Origin: CAYPEL01 sp036479985
Lineage (GTDB): Bacteria; Pseudomonadota; Gammaproteobacteria; DSM-19610
Direction of reading: 5' to 3'
Assembly: GCA_965224815.1 (NCBI GenBank)
Contig: CBDDAF010000003.1
Coordinates: 2,542,001-2,606,000 of the forward strand
Length of the DNA: 64,000 nucleotides
Made by a program: the position numbers and the translations under genes. The notes under the pieces were generated by a model. It did no database searches, had not been told where the DNA came from, and saw only the letters and a list, made by a program, of their open reading frames with translations. Each line of letters starts with the position of its first letter. The first letter of the stretch is position 1. This document shows positions 50,422 to 59,201 of the stretch, in pieces.

Positions 50422-51318
50422 ATGATGAGAATTGGACTTTTTCTGGCCACAAATCTCGCTGTTCTATTCGTGCTCAACCTGATTTTTACGGCGTTGGGTT
50501 TAAATCAACCGGGTATGAACTGGATGCCCTTGCTGATCATGGCGGGCGTCATGGGAATGGCGGGTTCTTTTATTTCTCTCATGATGTCGAAAAGTATGGC
50601 CAAACGTTCTACGGGCGCACGTGTCATTGAAACACCGAGTGATGACAACGAACGTTGGTTAATGACCACGGTCGCATCACAAGCCGCTGCAGTAGGTATT
50701 GCCATGCCAGAAGTTGCTATCTTTGATTCTTCAGCGCCGAATGCTTTTGCAACGGGCGCGAATAAAAACAAATCGTTGGTAGCTGTCAGCACAGGTTTGT
50801 TGAATACGATGCAGAAGGATGAAGTCGAAGCAGTGCTTGGCCATGAAATGACGCATGTCTCAAACGGGGACATGGTTACGCTGTCGTTGATACAAGGAGT
50901 TGTGAATACCTTTGTAATTGTATTTTCACAAGTGATCTCAATGCTCGTGGACAAACGGCGGGGTAATCAGTACAACCGCACCGGTTACGGTTTTGGCCGC
51001 GGAATGGGCTATCGTGCGACCTATAGCATAGCGCAGTTAGTGCTGGGATTTCTGGCAACTCTGGTGGTGCGTTGGTTCAGCCGTTGGCGGGAATTTCATG
51101 CAGATAGAGGCGGAGCAAAACTGGCAGGTCGTGAAAAAATGATACAAGCATTGGAACGCTTGCACGAACTACAGACTCCCGCGCAGTTACCTGCGCAAAT
51201 GCAGGCGTTAGGCATTAACGGTGGATTGTTGGGTGCATTTGGATTGAAGAAGTTGACGATGACGCATCCGCCGCTTGAAGAAAGAATTGCTGCGTTACGT
51301 GCAATAAATCAGTTTTAA
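50422..51318 (+). CDS. htpX: Membrane protease HtpX
   Basis: HtpX is an M48 zinc protease of the inner membrane that degrades misfolded membrane proteins. The 298-residue protein has membrane helices at about 5-22 and 35-52, the active site HEMTH (His141, Glu142, His145) with third ligand Glu224 (REFHADRGG), and two more helices at about 155-175 and 205-220. It starts with AAAGGAG upstream of ATG. Family A copy 8 follows the stop. Confidence 0.97.
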   Translation: MMRIGLFLATNLAVLFVLNLIFTALGLNQPGMNWMPLLIMAGVMGMAGSFISLMMSKSMAKRSTGARVIETPSDDNERWLMTTVASQAAAVGIAMPEVAIFDSSAPNAFATGANKNKSLVAVSTGLLNTMQKDEVEAVLGHEMTHVSNGDMVTLSLIQGVVNTFVIVFSQVISMLVDKRRGNQYNRTGYGFGRGMGYRATYSIAQLVLGFLATLVVRWFSRWREFHADRGGAKLAGREKMIQALERLHELQTPAQLPAQMQALGINGGLLGAFGLKKLTMTHPPLEERIAALRAINQF

Positions 51319-51443
51319 TTAGCGAGTATCTGTAGGAGCGGCTTCAGCCGCGATGGGGGTCACAGTGTCCCATCGCGGCTAAAGCCGCTCCTACAGAATT
51401 GTATTTTTCACAATGACAAAATGCACGACATATCAGAGGTTAC
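51319..51443. repeat. Family A hairpin element, copy 8
   Basis: The left part ATTAGCGAGTATC starts one base after the htpX stop. The core hairpin 51330-51396 (CTGTAGGAGCGGC to GCCGCTCCTACAG) has a longer GGGGGTCACAGTG loop. The right end TATCAGAGGTTACC touches the fabB stop at 51444. It therefore fills the entire gap between two convergent genes. Confidence 0.85.
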
Positions 51444-52661
51444 CTAGTCACTAAAACGTTGGAGAATCAACGTGGCATTTGTGCCACCAAAGCCAAAACT
51501 GTTGGACATAATAGTCTTTAGTCCGACGTTGTCTCTGTGTTCACGAATTATCGGGAAGCCGTCTGCAGCGGGATCCAGTTCCTCGATATTGACTGATGCG
51601 CAGAGAAAATCATTTTCCATCATAAGTAATGAATAAACGGCTTCGTGTACGCCAGCTGCTCCTAGTGAGTGGCCGCTGAGTGATTTGGTTGAGTTCACGG
51701 CAGGAATGTTGTCACCGAAGACATTACTAAGCGCTTCTAGTTCACGCATGTCACCAACCGGTGTGCTGGTACCGTGGGCATTAATATAGTCGATCGGTGC
51801 ATCGACAGTCGCCATAGCTTGCTGCATACAACGTACGGCACCTTCACCAGAAGGCTGTACCATATCGTAGCCATCAGATGTGGCACCATATCCAACTAAT
51901 TCGGCGTAAATTTTTGCACCGCGGTTTTGTGCATGTTCAAGTTCTTCCAGTACCACCATGCCACCACCGCCAGCGATAACAAAACCATCGCGATTGGCAT
52001 CGTAGGCGCGTGATGCCTGGGTGGGGCGATCATTGTATTTTGATGAAAGCGCGCCCATAGCATCAAATAATAAGGTCAGCGACCAGTGCAGTTCCTCACC
52101 GCCACCAGCAAACACGATATCTTGTTTACCCATCTGAATTTGTTCGTAGCCATTTCCAATACAGTGAGCGCTGGTGGAACAGGCCGAACTGATAGAGTAA
52201 TTAATGCCTTTGATTTTGAAGGCGGTCGACAGACAGGCAGAGTTGGTGCTGCCCATCGTCCGTGGCACCATAAATGGACCCACTTTTTTCGGGCTTTTTT
52301 CGCGCATCAGGTCAATTGCAAGACTGACATTTTCGGTTGAGGTGCCGCCTGAACCAGCAATCAGACCGGTTTTTACATTGGATACCTGATCATCATCAAG
52401 TCCGGCATCTTCAATAGCTTCCAGCATGGCGATGTAATTATAGGCTGCACTACTGCCCATGAATCGGCGCAGTTTTTTATGAATAAGGCTTTCGATGTCA
52501 ATATCGACGGAACCATGTACGTGACTGCGAAATCCAAGTTCTTCATATTTGTCGCAGTGCACAATACCCGAGCGTTCCTGTTGTAGAGATTCCAGGACTT
52601 CCTGCTTGTTATTGCCCAGGCTTGAAACTACACCCATACCAGTAATGACAACGCGTCGCAT
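51444..52661 (-). CDS. fabB: Beta-ketoacyl-ACP synthase I
   Basis: FabB elongates fatty acids, including the unsaturated branch, using the acyl-ACP made through FabA. The 405-residue thiolase-fold protein has Cys161 (SSACSTSAHC), His296 (NAHGTSTPVGD) and His331 (LSGHSLGAAG), the KAS triad. It starts at the ATG at 52659-52661, 12 bp after fabA, so the two are co-transcribed. The presence of both genes shows the anaerobic-type unsaturated fatty acid route. Confidence 0.97.
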   Translation of the reverse strand: MRRVVITGMGVVSSLGNNKQEVLESLQQERSGIVHCDKYEELGFRSHVHGSVDIDIESLIHKKLRRFMGSSAAYNYIAMLEAIEDAGLDDDQVSNVKTGLIAGSGGTSTENVSLAIDLMREKSPKKVGPFMVPRTMGSTNSACLSTAFKIKGINYSISSACSTSAHCIGNGYEQIQMGKQDIVFAGGGEELHWSLTLLFDAMGALSSKYNDRPTQASRAYDANRDGFVIAGGGGMVVLEELEHAQNRGAKIYAELVGYGATSDGYDMVQPSGEGAVRCMQQAMATVDAPIDYINAHGTSTPVGDMRELEALSNVFGDNIPAVNSTKSLSGHSLGAAGVHEAVYSLLMMENDFLCASVNIEELDPAADGFPIIREHRDNVGLKTIMSNSFGFGGTNATLILQRFSD

Positions 52662-52672
52662 ATCAATAACTC

Positions 52673-53212
52673 TCAGAATGATTCAGTGGAAGTGAATAGC
52701 CCAACCCGCAGGCTTTTTGCGGCGTAAATTTCTTTGCCGTCGAGTGACATTGTAGCGTCTCCGATACCCATGTGCAGTTTACGCTGGATAACCCTGCGGA
52801 TGTTTATTTTATAGGTGATCAGTTTACCTTTTGGGGTGACCTGGCCAGAGTATTTTACTTCCCCGGCGCCCAATGCACGTCCACGACCAGGGCCGCCGAG
52901 CCAGCCAAGATAAAAACCAATCAATTGCCACATGGCATCGAGTCCGAGGCAACCTGGCATAACCGGGTCAGATTCAAAATGGCACTTAAAAAACCATAGA
53001 TCCGGATTGAGATCCAGTTCAGCAATGATTTCCCCTTTGCCATAACTGCCACCAGTTTCGCTGATGTGGGTGATGCGGTCGCACATCAGCATGGGCGGCA
53101 TTGGCAAGCGGGCATTGTCGGGGCCAAATAATTCGCCATGACCGCATTGCAGCAGTTCATCATAGGAATACTGGTTTTGCGTGTGTTTGGTTGAGGGGGC
53201 TGGATTACTCAT
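52673..53212 (-). CDS. fabA: 3-hydroxydecanoyl-ACP dehydratase/isomerase
   Basis: FabA dehydrates 3-hydroxydecanoyl-ACP and isomerises trans-2 to cis-3, starting unsaturated fatty acids. The 179-residue hot-dog-fold protein has the His78 and Asp92 pair (CHFESDPVMPGCLGLDAMWQ), eight positions later than in E. coli (His70, Asp84), because the N-terminus is extended (MSNPAPSTKHTQNQYSYDEL). It is the first gene of fabA-fabB and is divergent from cyaY. Confidence 0.97.
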   Translation of the reverse strand: MSNPAPSTKHTQNQYSYDELLQCGHGELFGPDNARLPMPPMLMCDRITHISETGGSYGKGEIIAELDLNPDLWFFKCHFESDPVMPGCLGLDAMWQLIGFYLGWLGGPGRGRALGAGEVKYSGQVTPKGKLITYKINIRRVIQRKLHMGIGDATMSLDGKEIYAAKSLRVGLFTSTESF

Positions 53213-53347
53213 GAATAAAATGCCGATTATTTAATGATTTGAGGGGGCTATTTTAACGGTATGTGAAGCGAGTAGAAAGCCTAGTTGCATGGTATGTGTT
53301 AGTGGCCCATTATGCGGCCCAATCTATTGGGATAATTGGAGCGATTA

Positions 53348-53680
53348 GTGAGCGAAGTTTCATTTTCAAACAAGGCCCTCCTGCTGCTGGAAACATTACA
53401 GGAAAGGATGGAATCAGTCGAGGCGCTGGAAGATCTGGATATGGATCTTATAGACGGCGTACTGACGGTTGAATTCGAAGACGGTGGCCAAATGATTGTC
53501 AATCGTCAGTCATCTGCAGAGCAAATCTGGCTTGCCTCACCACTGGGTCCGGCGCATTTCAGTTTTGACGTAGATAAGAATGATTGGCTGGATGATAAAA
53601 CCTCCGTTTCACTAAAAGATACCCTTGAACAGGCATTCGCCAGCAAGTTGGGTCAAGCGGTACATCTGGATAATTTTTAG
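53348..53680 (+). CDS. cyaY: Frataxin-like iron protein CyaY
   Basis: CyaY delivers or restrains iron for Fe-S cluster assembly on IscS. I chose the GTG at 53348 (VSEVSFSNKALLLLETLQER), giving 110 residues as in relatives; a TTG four codons upstream is also open. The frataxin fold shows an acidic first helix and strand (ALEDLDMDLIDGVLTVEFED) and QIWLASPLGPAHF. It is divergent from fabA with 135 bp between the starts. Confidence 0.92.
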   Translation: MSEVSFSNKALLLLETLQERMESVEALEDLDMDLIDGVLTVEFEDGGQMIVNRQSSAEQIWLASPLGPAHFSFDVDKNDWLDDKTSVSLKDTLEQAFASKLGQAVHLDNF

Positions 53681-53700
53681 TGGCAAAAAGTGTTATTGAG

Positions 53701-54183
53701 TTAATCGCGGAAATTTATAAATTGGAGGGGTACGTCCAGTTTAGAGTCATTTAGTAGACCGATGACGTTTTGCAAGTCGTCGCGTTTCTTGCCGGTGACG
53801 CGAACCTTTTCTCCCTGGATGCTGGCCTGAACTTTCAGTTTTTTCTCTTTAATTAATTTTACGATTTTGCGGCTGGTATCCTGATTGATACCTTGTTGGA
53901 CTTCGATAGTCTGGCGTACCTGATTATTACCCGCTTCCACTTTACCTGCTTTTAGTGAAAGTATATCAATACCACGCTTGGCCAGCTTAAGGTTGAGAAT
54001 ATCTTTTACCTGGCCAAGCTGGAATTCATTGTCGGCTTTGACGGTGATCTGGTTTTCTTTGTTCGAAACGCCTGCGGATGAGCCTTTGAAATCAAAGCGA
54101 TTGCCAACTTCACGGGCAGTCTGGTCAATAGCGTTCATTACTTCCTGTAAATCGACTTCTGATACGGCATCGAAGGATGGCAT
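53701..54183 (-). CDS. yajQ: YajQ-family nucleotide-binding protein
   Basis: A 160-residue protein of the YajQ (DUF520) family, which binds cyclic di-GMP or other nucleotides and RNA. I chose the ATG at 54181-54183 (MPSFDAVSEVDLQEVMNAID), preceded by GAGGAA. Motifs are NRFDFKGSSAGVSNKENQIT and KVRVTGKKRDDLQNVIGLL. It is convergent with cyaY (20 bp between the stops). Confidence 0.93.
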   Translation of the reverse strand: MPSFDAVSEVDLQEVMNAIDQTAREVGNRFDFKGSSAGVSNKENQITVKADNEFQLGQVKDILNLKLAKRGIDILSLKAGKVEAGNNQVRQTIEVQQGINQDTSRKIVKLIKEKKLKVQASIQGEKVRVTGKKRDDLQNVIGLLNDSKLDVPLQFINFRD

Positions 54184-54257
54184 CGGGAATTCCTCTATTA
54201 TCAAGTTGACTATTATACTATGTACAATAATTTAAGCAGGAAGGCGAATTTTATCAA

Positions 54258-54749
54258 GTGAATATTCTGCGATTATTGAGAAAGGCGAGTTTTCTGTCTC
54301 CTGCCCGGCAGCTACAGCTGTATCCGCCATTTTTTCTAATGGGTGTAAAAGTGATTGAGCTGGAAGAAAACTGGAACCGGGTTCGTTTGCGGTTGCCACT
54401 GACTATGCTGTCAAAAAATATGGGCAGTAGTATGTTTGGCGGTTATGTGGCCGCCATAGCTGATCCGATTGCTGCTTTGGCGTGCGCCCGGCAGTTCCCA
54501 GGATGCGATGTCTGGACGCGAACTTTGTATGTGGATTTTATCAAGCCGGGTAATACCAATCTGGAATTGCGGTTTGATTTTGATCCAGTGATTAAACAAC
54601 AGATTCAAGATGAATTAGCCAGTAAGGGACGCAGCACACCTGAATTTGAATATGGTTTGTACCGGGAAGATGGCAGCTTATGCAGCCAGATTCATTGCCG
54701 TGTAGCTATTCGTCCGGCCGGTTATAAGAAACCTGAGCGGGCTAGCTGA
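54258..54749 (+). CDS. DUF4442/hot-dog-fold thioesterase-like protein
   Basis: A 163-residue protein starting at ATG-like GTG 54258 (MNILRLLRKASFLSPARQLQ). Residues 28-100 contain the hot-dog features GVKVIELEENWNRVRLRLPL and SKNMGSSMFGGYVAAIADPI, then ALACARQFPGCDVWTRTLYV. It looks like a DUF4442 or PaaI-type thioesterase. No catalytic residue can be fixed. The neighbour on the other side is a response regulator, and no operon partner is evident. Confidence 0.8.
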   Translation: MNILRLLRKASFLSPARQLQLYPPFFLMGVKVIELEENWNRVRLRLPLTMLSKNMGSSMFGGYVAAIADPIAALACARQFPGCDVWTRTLYVDFIKPGNTNLELRFDFDPVIKQQIQDELASKGRSTPEFEYGLYREDGSLCSQIHCRVAIRPAGYKKPERAS

Positions 54750-54753
54750 TTGA

Positions 54754-55980
54754 TCAGGCGGGCTCTGTTTCAGAGCCTGAAGTGACAGGCGTGTTATTAA
54801 ATAATGTGCGTCGAATTGTTTCCAATTGTTGAGCATATTGGTTGCCGTGTTGAGTATTCCAGCTTTCCAGTAATGGGAAAACAGCCCGGGCAATTGCATT
54901 GATATCACCACTCATTGGTGTATTGAAACGCAGTGAAGTCATTGCCTGAATAATTTCATCCGCTTGTGCGGTAGCAGGGGCGGGTACTTTGACCGGGTTT
55001 GATTGGGCCGGTTCTGGCTGGGATGTTTTGACGCCAGGTTGGATGCGGTTTCCACCATCAAGCTCAGCAACTTTTAGTTGCTGGCGGGTATCTTCTAACA
55101 GTTTGGTGAACTGGGTGCTGTGATTAAATACGGTTCCGGCAATACCGATGCTTGCAGTGACTGTCAGGAGCTTACCCATTATGTTGAACTGGTGTTGTTC
55201 AATACGTTTTTTGAGTGCGTCAGCAAGATATTTTGTGCCTATTGGGTCGGATGAGGGCAGTAGTAATGCAAATTCCCCATGTCCCAGATGCGCCAGCGAA
55301 TCCTCACGGCGGCGGCCTTGGGTCAATAATTTAGAAAATTCGCGGAGTAATTCCAGCGCGAATGCTTTGCCGTGACGTAAAAAGTGGATTTTATATTTGT
55401 CGAGCTGAATACTCAGTAATGCCAGTTCTGTATTGTGCCGGACTGCAAAGGCCAATTGTTCTTCACCGCGCTGTTCAAGTGCCTTCTGATTGAATAAACC
55501 CGTGACAATATCAATGCTGACCTGTGATTCCAGTTCGATATTGGCAGATTCAGATGCTTGTAGTGCCAGGGCAGTTTGTCGTTGCTGCTGAAGTAATTTC
55601 GCAGAAGCGAGTAACTGGGCCTTATCAAATGGTTTAATGATGAAATTATTGGCACCTGCTGACAAGGCTTTTTCCTTGCTGCCATCATCATCTTCTGCGC
55701 CAGTGGCAATAATAACTGGTATATCTCTAAGGCGTGGATCTTCACTTTTTCGCAAACGGCTGAGTAATCCGAGTCCATCCAGGTTTGGCATGGAAAGATC
55801 TGACATAACGATTTGCAATGAGGTTTCAGCTTGAAGAATTGACCAGGCATCTTCCCCATCTTTGGCTTCGGTCACACTAAAGTCACTGCTGAGTATTTTT
55901 TTTGCGGCTACCCGGATAAGCCGGGAATCGTCAACGACAAGAATGCCGGGTTTATTTTCAGTTTGACTATCTGGGACCAT
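54754..55980 (-). CDS. Response regulator with degenerate GGDEF domain
   Basis: A 408-residue protein: receiver domain (about 12-125) with phospho-acceptor Asp61 (VMSDLSMPNLDG) and Lys114 (IIKPFD), and a GGDEF-like domain (about 150-310). The active-site loop reads GHGEF (231-235) instead of GGDEF/GGEEF, losing the catalytic Asp or Glu. An inhibitory-site-like RRED lies five residues before it, so the protein may bind c-di-GMP without making it. The C-terminal 100 residues are Ala/Pro-rich, then helical, with no domain I recognise. No cognate kinase is adjacent. Confidence 0.85.
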   Translation of the reverse strand: MVPDSQTENKPGILVVDDSRLIRVAAKKILSSDFSVTEAKDGEDAWSILQAETSLQIVMSDLSMPNLDGLGLLSRLRKSEDPRLRDIPVIIATGAEDDDGSKEKALSAGANNFIIKPFDKAQLLASAKLLQQQRQTALALQASESANIELESQVSIDIVTGLFNQKALEQRGEEQLAFAVRHNTELALLSIQLDKYKIHFLRHGKAFALELLREFSKLLTQGRRREDSLAHLGHGEFALLLPSSDPIGTKYLADALKKRIEQHQFNIMGKLLTVTASIGIAGTVFNHSTQFTKLLEDTRQQLKVAELDGGNRIQPGVKTSQPEPAQSNPVKVPAPATAQADEIIQAMTSLRFNTPMSGDINAIARAVFPLLESWNTQHGNQYAQQLETIRRTLFNNTPVTSGSETEPA

Positions 55981-56131
55981 AATTCAAATCACGCATCAGG
56001 GGTTGAATACAATTTTTAATGCATCGGCCTTGGAGTGGCTTTCTTTAGGATTTCAGAGGGTTAGGGGCTTCTCGTGGGTTAGCTTTTATGATTGATTAAT
56101 CTATATTTTACAAATGGTTAGTCGAGATAAT

Positions 56132-56161
56132 AAAAAAGGCCCGCAATTGCGGGCCTTTTAA
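56132..56161. terminator. Terminator after the histone-like gene
   Basis: AAAAGGCCCGCAATTGCGGGCCTTTT is a perfect palindrome with a T/A-rich run at both ends and therefore works in both directions. It stands 18 bp past the stop of the histone-like gene and ends its transcript. Confidence 0.92.
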
Positions 56162-56178
56162 GGAACTACCTGATGCCT

Positions 56179-56679
56179 TTATCTACGGCGCCGGGTTGCT
56201 CTCTTCTTAGTCGTACGTTTTTTGGTGGCCTTTTTCTTGGCGGTCTTTTTCTTAGCCCGCCGTTTCTTGGTCACCCGTTTTTTGGTGGCCTTTTTCTTGG
56301 CGGTCTTTTTCTTAGCCCGCCGTTTCTTGGTCACCCGTTTTTTGGTGGCCTTTTTCTTGGCGGTCTTTTTCTTAGCCCGCCGTTTCTTGGTCACCCGTTT
56401 CTTGGTAGCTTTTTTCTTAGCGGTTTTTTTCTTAGTCCGCCGTTTCTTGGTCACCCGTTTTTTGGTGGCCCTTTTCTTGGCGGTTTTTTTCTTAGTCCGC
56501 CGTTTCTTGGTTACACGTTTTTTAGTAGCCTTTTTCTTAGCGGTCTTCTTTTTAGTAGTCCGCTTCTTGGCTACCCGTTTTTTAGCTACCTTTTTCCTGG
56601 TTGCTGGTCTTTTCTTTCTCACTACCTTTTTCTTCTTGGCGGTGGTCTTGCGTTTACCTGTTTTCTTCCGTACTGCCAT
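56179..56679 (-). CDS. Histone H1-like Lys-rich repeat protein
   Basis: A 166-residue extremely basic protein (Lys, Arg, Thr, Ala, Val only for long stretches), starting MAVRKKTGKRKTTAKKKKVV. After a 45-residue leader it has six tandem 20-residue units of the type KKATKKRVTKKRRAKKKTAK. At DNA level the units are 60 bp, and three of them (56221-56280, 56281-56340, 56341-56400) are identical at every base, so the array has expanded recently or is held by gene conversion. Such AlgP/HC2/H1-like proteins bind DNA nonspecifically and compact the nucleoid. It lies alone, with its own terminator. Confidence 0.85.
   Translation of the reverse strand: MAVRKKTGKRKTTAKKKKVVRKKRPATRKKVAKKRVAKKRTTKKKTAKKKATKKRVTKKRRTKKKTAKKRATKKRVTKKRRTKKKTAKKKATKKRVTKKRRAKKKTAKKKATKKRVTKKRRAKKKTAKKKATKKRVTKKRRAKKKTAKKKATKKRTTKKRATRRRR
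56221..56580. repeat. 60-bp tandem repeat inside the histone-like gene
   Basis: Six 60-bp units start at 56221, 56281, 56341, 56401, 56461 and 56521. The first three are identical, and the next three have a few substitutions (mostly synonymous, for example CTTAGTCCGC for CTTAGCCCGC). The unit equals 20 codons, so copy-number change keeps the frame. Confidence 0.95.
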
Positions 56680-57089
56680 GGGATACCTCCTTACGAGTAC
56701 CTGAGTTCGCGCAACGTAACGGCGTTCACAAACGGAACTTTAATGAAAAAAGAACAAATTACAACACTTAAGTGAAGTTTCGCTCTATTATTGTCTTGTA
56801 ACTTGAGTCTATTTTTACGAAACTGAAAACCGACCAAGCTTGTTGAATTGGCTAGCACTTTTTTTGGGTGGGTCAGCTTTGTAAGTAAATAATAGAGTGA
56901 AAGTGCTTTGATGATTGTTTCACTAGTTGGGTAAGCTTGTTATGATTTGGGTAAATTGAATGCGATTAATGACTTAAATGATCTTGAAAAATATTTTAGA
57001 TAAAATGTAATAAAAGACTAAAGAAAATCAACTATTGGTATGTGCGCGTTGCAATTTTGCAACAAAATTCGAGTTAACAGAGAGAATGT
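56680..57089. promoter_or_regulatory. Intergenic gap before the YihY-family gene
   Basis: The 410-bp gap is AT-rich and contains the start regions of the divergent histone-like gene (ribosome site near 56687-56692, GGAGGTAT) and the YihY-family gene (ribosome site AGAGAG before ATG 57090). I see no other gene, hairpin or repeat in it. It probably contains two divergent promoters, which I could not place with confidence. Confidence 0.5.
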
Positions 57090-58439
57090 ATGAGTCATTT
57101 CATTCAAAATTTAAAAACACAATGGACTGATTATTTCTGGTCTGATAACACCAGGCTAACTGGTATACAGGGTGTTGTTATACGGATTGTACGTTTGTTT
57201 TATGTGTTATTACGGCATTTGTTACGTGGCGAGTTGACTTTACGCGCCATGAGCCTGGTTTACACAACATTATTATCATTAGTTCCGTTACTCGCGGTGA
57301 GTTTTTCAGTATTAAAAGGTTTTGGTGTTCATAATCAAATTGAACCACTGCTGTTAAAATTTCTTGCGCCGTTAGGCCCACAAGGTATCGAAGTAGCAGA
57401 CAAAGTAATTGGTTTTGTTGAGAATGTAAAAGTCGGTGTGCTGGGTTCATTGGGTTTGTTGTTTCTTCTCTATACCGTTGTTTCTCTTACACAAAAAGTA
57501 GAATCCTCGTTTAATTTTGTATGGCGTGTTGAGCGCTTACGTGGCCTTGCACAGCGCTTTGCTAACTATCTCAGTGTCATTCTTGTTGGCCCTGTTTTTA
57601 TGTTTGCCGCGATAGGTGTTACTGCAACAATTTCCAGTAATACACTGGTTCAACACCTCGGCGCTATCGAACCGTTTGGCAGGTTGTTCATAATGACGGG
57701 CAAACTGATTCCTTACTTATTAGTGATCGGTGTGTTCACTTTTCTTTACATGTTGGTGCCCAATACGCGTGTGAAATTGTTTCCAGCGTTGGTGGGGGCG
57801 ACTGTCGCGGGTGTGCTGTGGGAAACAACCGGTTGGGGGTTTGCGACCTTTATTTCCAATTCAGGCAATTATGCGGCGATTTATTCGAGTTTCGCGATAC
57901 TGGTTTTGTTATTAATCTGGGTGTATTTGAGTTGGTTAATTCTATTAGTCGGTAGTCAGGTCGCATTTTATGTACAGTTTCCCCAGTACTTAACTCGCTT
58001 TCCTGTGCAACTGGATTTGAGTAACCGATTACGTGAACGTTTGGCGTTACACATTATGGTGGTCGTTGCTGATCGTCATGTGAATCAGGGTGAACCCTGG
58101 ACGTTGGAGGGTTTGGTCACTCATCTTGGGTTGCCTACACAGCCGGTCTACAAGATGTTGGGGTTATTGTTGGAAACAGGTTATTTATCAGAAACTTCTG
58201 ATGATATTCCTGCGTATCTTCCGCGCCGTGATATCGACACGATTTTAGTCGCCGATATGTTGCAAGTGGTGCGTACGGCGGGTGAAAACCGTTTTCTGTC
58301 TTCTGTACAGTTACCACATCTTGCTAAAGTGGATGCAACACTCGACAAATTACAGGCGGCAATGGATGGTGCATTGGGAGATTTGAGTCTGCGCCAATTG
58401 GTTAATAACTCACTGGATACATCTGAAATCTCTGATTAA
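57090..58439 (+). CDS. YihY/BrkB-family inner-membrane protein
   Basis: A 449-residue protein of the YihY (UPF0761) family, with about six membrane helices in the first 300 residues (LTLRAMSLVYTTLLSLVPLL, GNYAAIYSSFAILVLLLIWV) and a cytosolic C-terminal winged-helix-like domain (about 330-449). The family is often misnamed ribonuclease BN; it is a transporter-like protein of unknown substrate. The extended C-terminus (versus 290 residues in E. coli YihY) is common in this branch. The stop lies in the left arm of a family B element. Confidence 0.88.
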   Translation: MSHFIQNLKTQWTDYFWSDNTRLTGIQGVVIRIVRLFYVLLRHLLRGELTLRAMSLVYTTLLSLVPLLAVSFSVLKGFGVHNQIEPLLLKFLAPLGPQGIEVADKVIGFVENVKVGVLGSLGLLFLLYTVVSLTQKVESSFNFVWRVERLRGLAQRFANYLSVILVGPVFMFAAIGVTATISSNTLVQHLGAIEPFGRLFIMTGKLIPYLLVIGVFTFLYMLVPNTRVKLFPALVGATVAGVLWETTGWGFATFISNSGNYAAIYSSFAILVLLLIWVYLSWLILLVGSQVAFYVQFPQYLTRFPVQLDLSNRLRERLALHIMVVVADRHVNQGEPWTLEGLVTHLGLPTQPVYKMLGLLLETGYLSETSDDIPAYLPRRDIDTILVADMLQVVRTAGENRFLSSVQLPHLAKVDATLDKLQAAMDGALGDLSLRQLVNNSLDTSEISD

Positions 58440-58641
58440 CGCGTGATGCTCTGCTAATCAATGGGTCGCGGCACCCCAGAGTGCCCTCTCTTGCTCCGCA
58501 ATTCACCTTGTAAATACATCCCTGTACGCTTGATGACCGCATCCCTCGGCAATTGCTCCTGCATTGCTCTACCTTCGCCCATCCATGGGCTCGTGCGGCC
58601 AACATCCATTGATTAGGAGAGCATCACGCGTTAATCAGAGA
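58429..58641. repeat. Family B element, copy 2, with 36-bp inverted arms
   Basis: Arms 58429-58464 and 58606-58641 are inverted repeats of 36 bp with one mismatch. The 141-bp interior contains CTTGTAAATACATCCCTGTA, the inverted form of the copy 1 motif, plus a GGCAATTGCTCCTGC-type hairpin. The left arm includes the stop of the YihY-family gene (58437-58439), so the element begins inside that gene's last codons. Confidence 0.85.
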
Positions 58642-58657
58642 TAGTCTTGTATTGATG

Positions 58658-59137
58658 CTATTGCAGGCTTGCGAGGGATTGCGTGGTATCTATCTCTGTT
58701 GCAGTTAGATAACGCACCGAAATCCATTCCGGCAAATGACTGCGAACACTTTTCAGGTAAACAGTTGGATCGACCGTACAGGTCCAGTTTGGTAGTTTAC
58801 GGCGGGTGGTAAACGACCAGGCCGGTTCATTGCTACTTGTTGATAATCCTTCTGGTTTGTCTGGGCCGTTTTTATTGATCAGTGTACCCATCAGCACCCA
58901 GCCAGTCTGACAGTGTTGTTGTTCAGCTAACCGGTAGGCCCGGTAAAGTTCATGGTGAATCAGGGTTTGCGCAACGGCTTCGGTCGCTGCGGCGCTGGTT
59001 GGCAGATTCGCAATCAGGTCTTCATAATATTGTTCTTTGTTGTCAGATTCGGCCTGGCTGATGGTAGAAAAACCAAGTAGTGCCAATATTCCGCAAAGCC
59101 GGGCAATGGGTAGTAGGTCTTTTGTGTTATTCAGCAT
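58658..59137 (-). CDS. Hypothetical exported protein
   Basis: A 159-residue protein with a signal peptide (about 1-29, CGILALLGFSTISQAE). The mature part contains Cys residues in QHCQTGWVLM and PNWTCTVDPT that may pair. A short Trp-rich stretch (NEPAWSFTTRRKLPNWTCTV) stands out. I recognise no family. It is divergent from the TlpA-like gene, which handles disulfides or thiols; a functional link is only a guess. Confidence 0.65.
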   Translation of the reverse strand: MLNNTKDLLPIARLCGILALLGFSTISQAESDNKEQYYEDLIANLPTSAAATEAVAQTLIHHELYRAYRLAEQQHCQTGWVLMGTLINKNGPDKPEGLSTSSNEPAWSFTTRRKLPNWTCTVDPTVYLKSVRSHLPEWISVRYLTATEIDTTQSLASLQ

Positions 59138-59201
59138 AGTAACTCAGGCAGGTGTCTCTCGTTGCAGACACTTTAGCAGGCAGTACCAAGGGTTTCTGTG
59201 A

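Noticed and set aside
56173..56775. Two long plus-strand ORFs over the histone-like gene, one Phe/Leu-rich and one Phe/Val-rich
   Set aside because: They are the reverse complement of a Lys/Arg-rich repeat, which leaves all frames open. The minus strand has the ribosome site, terminator and a known protein type.
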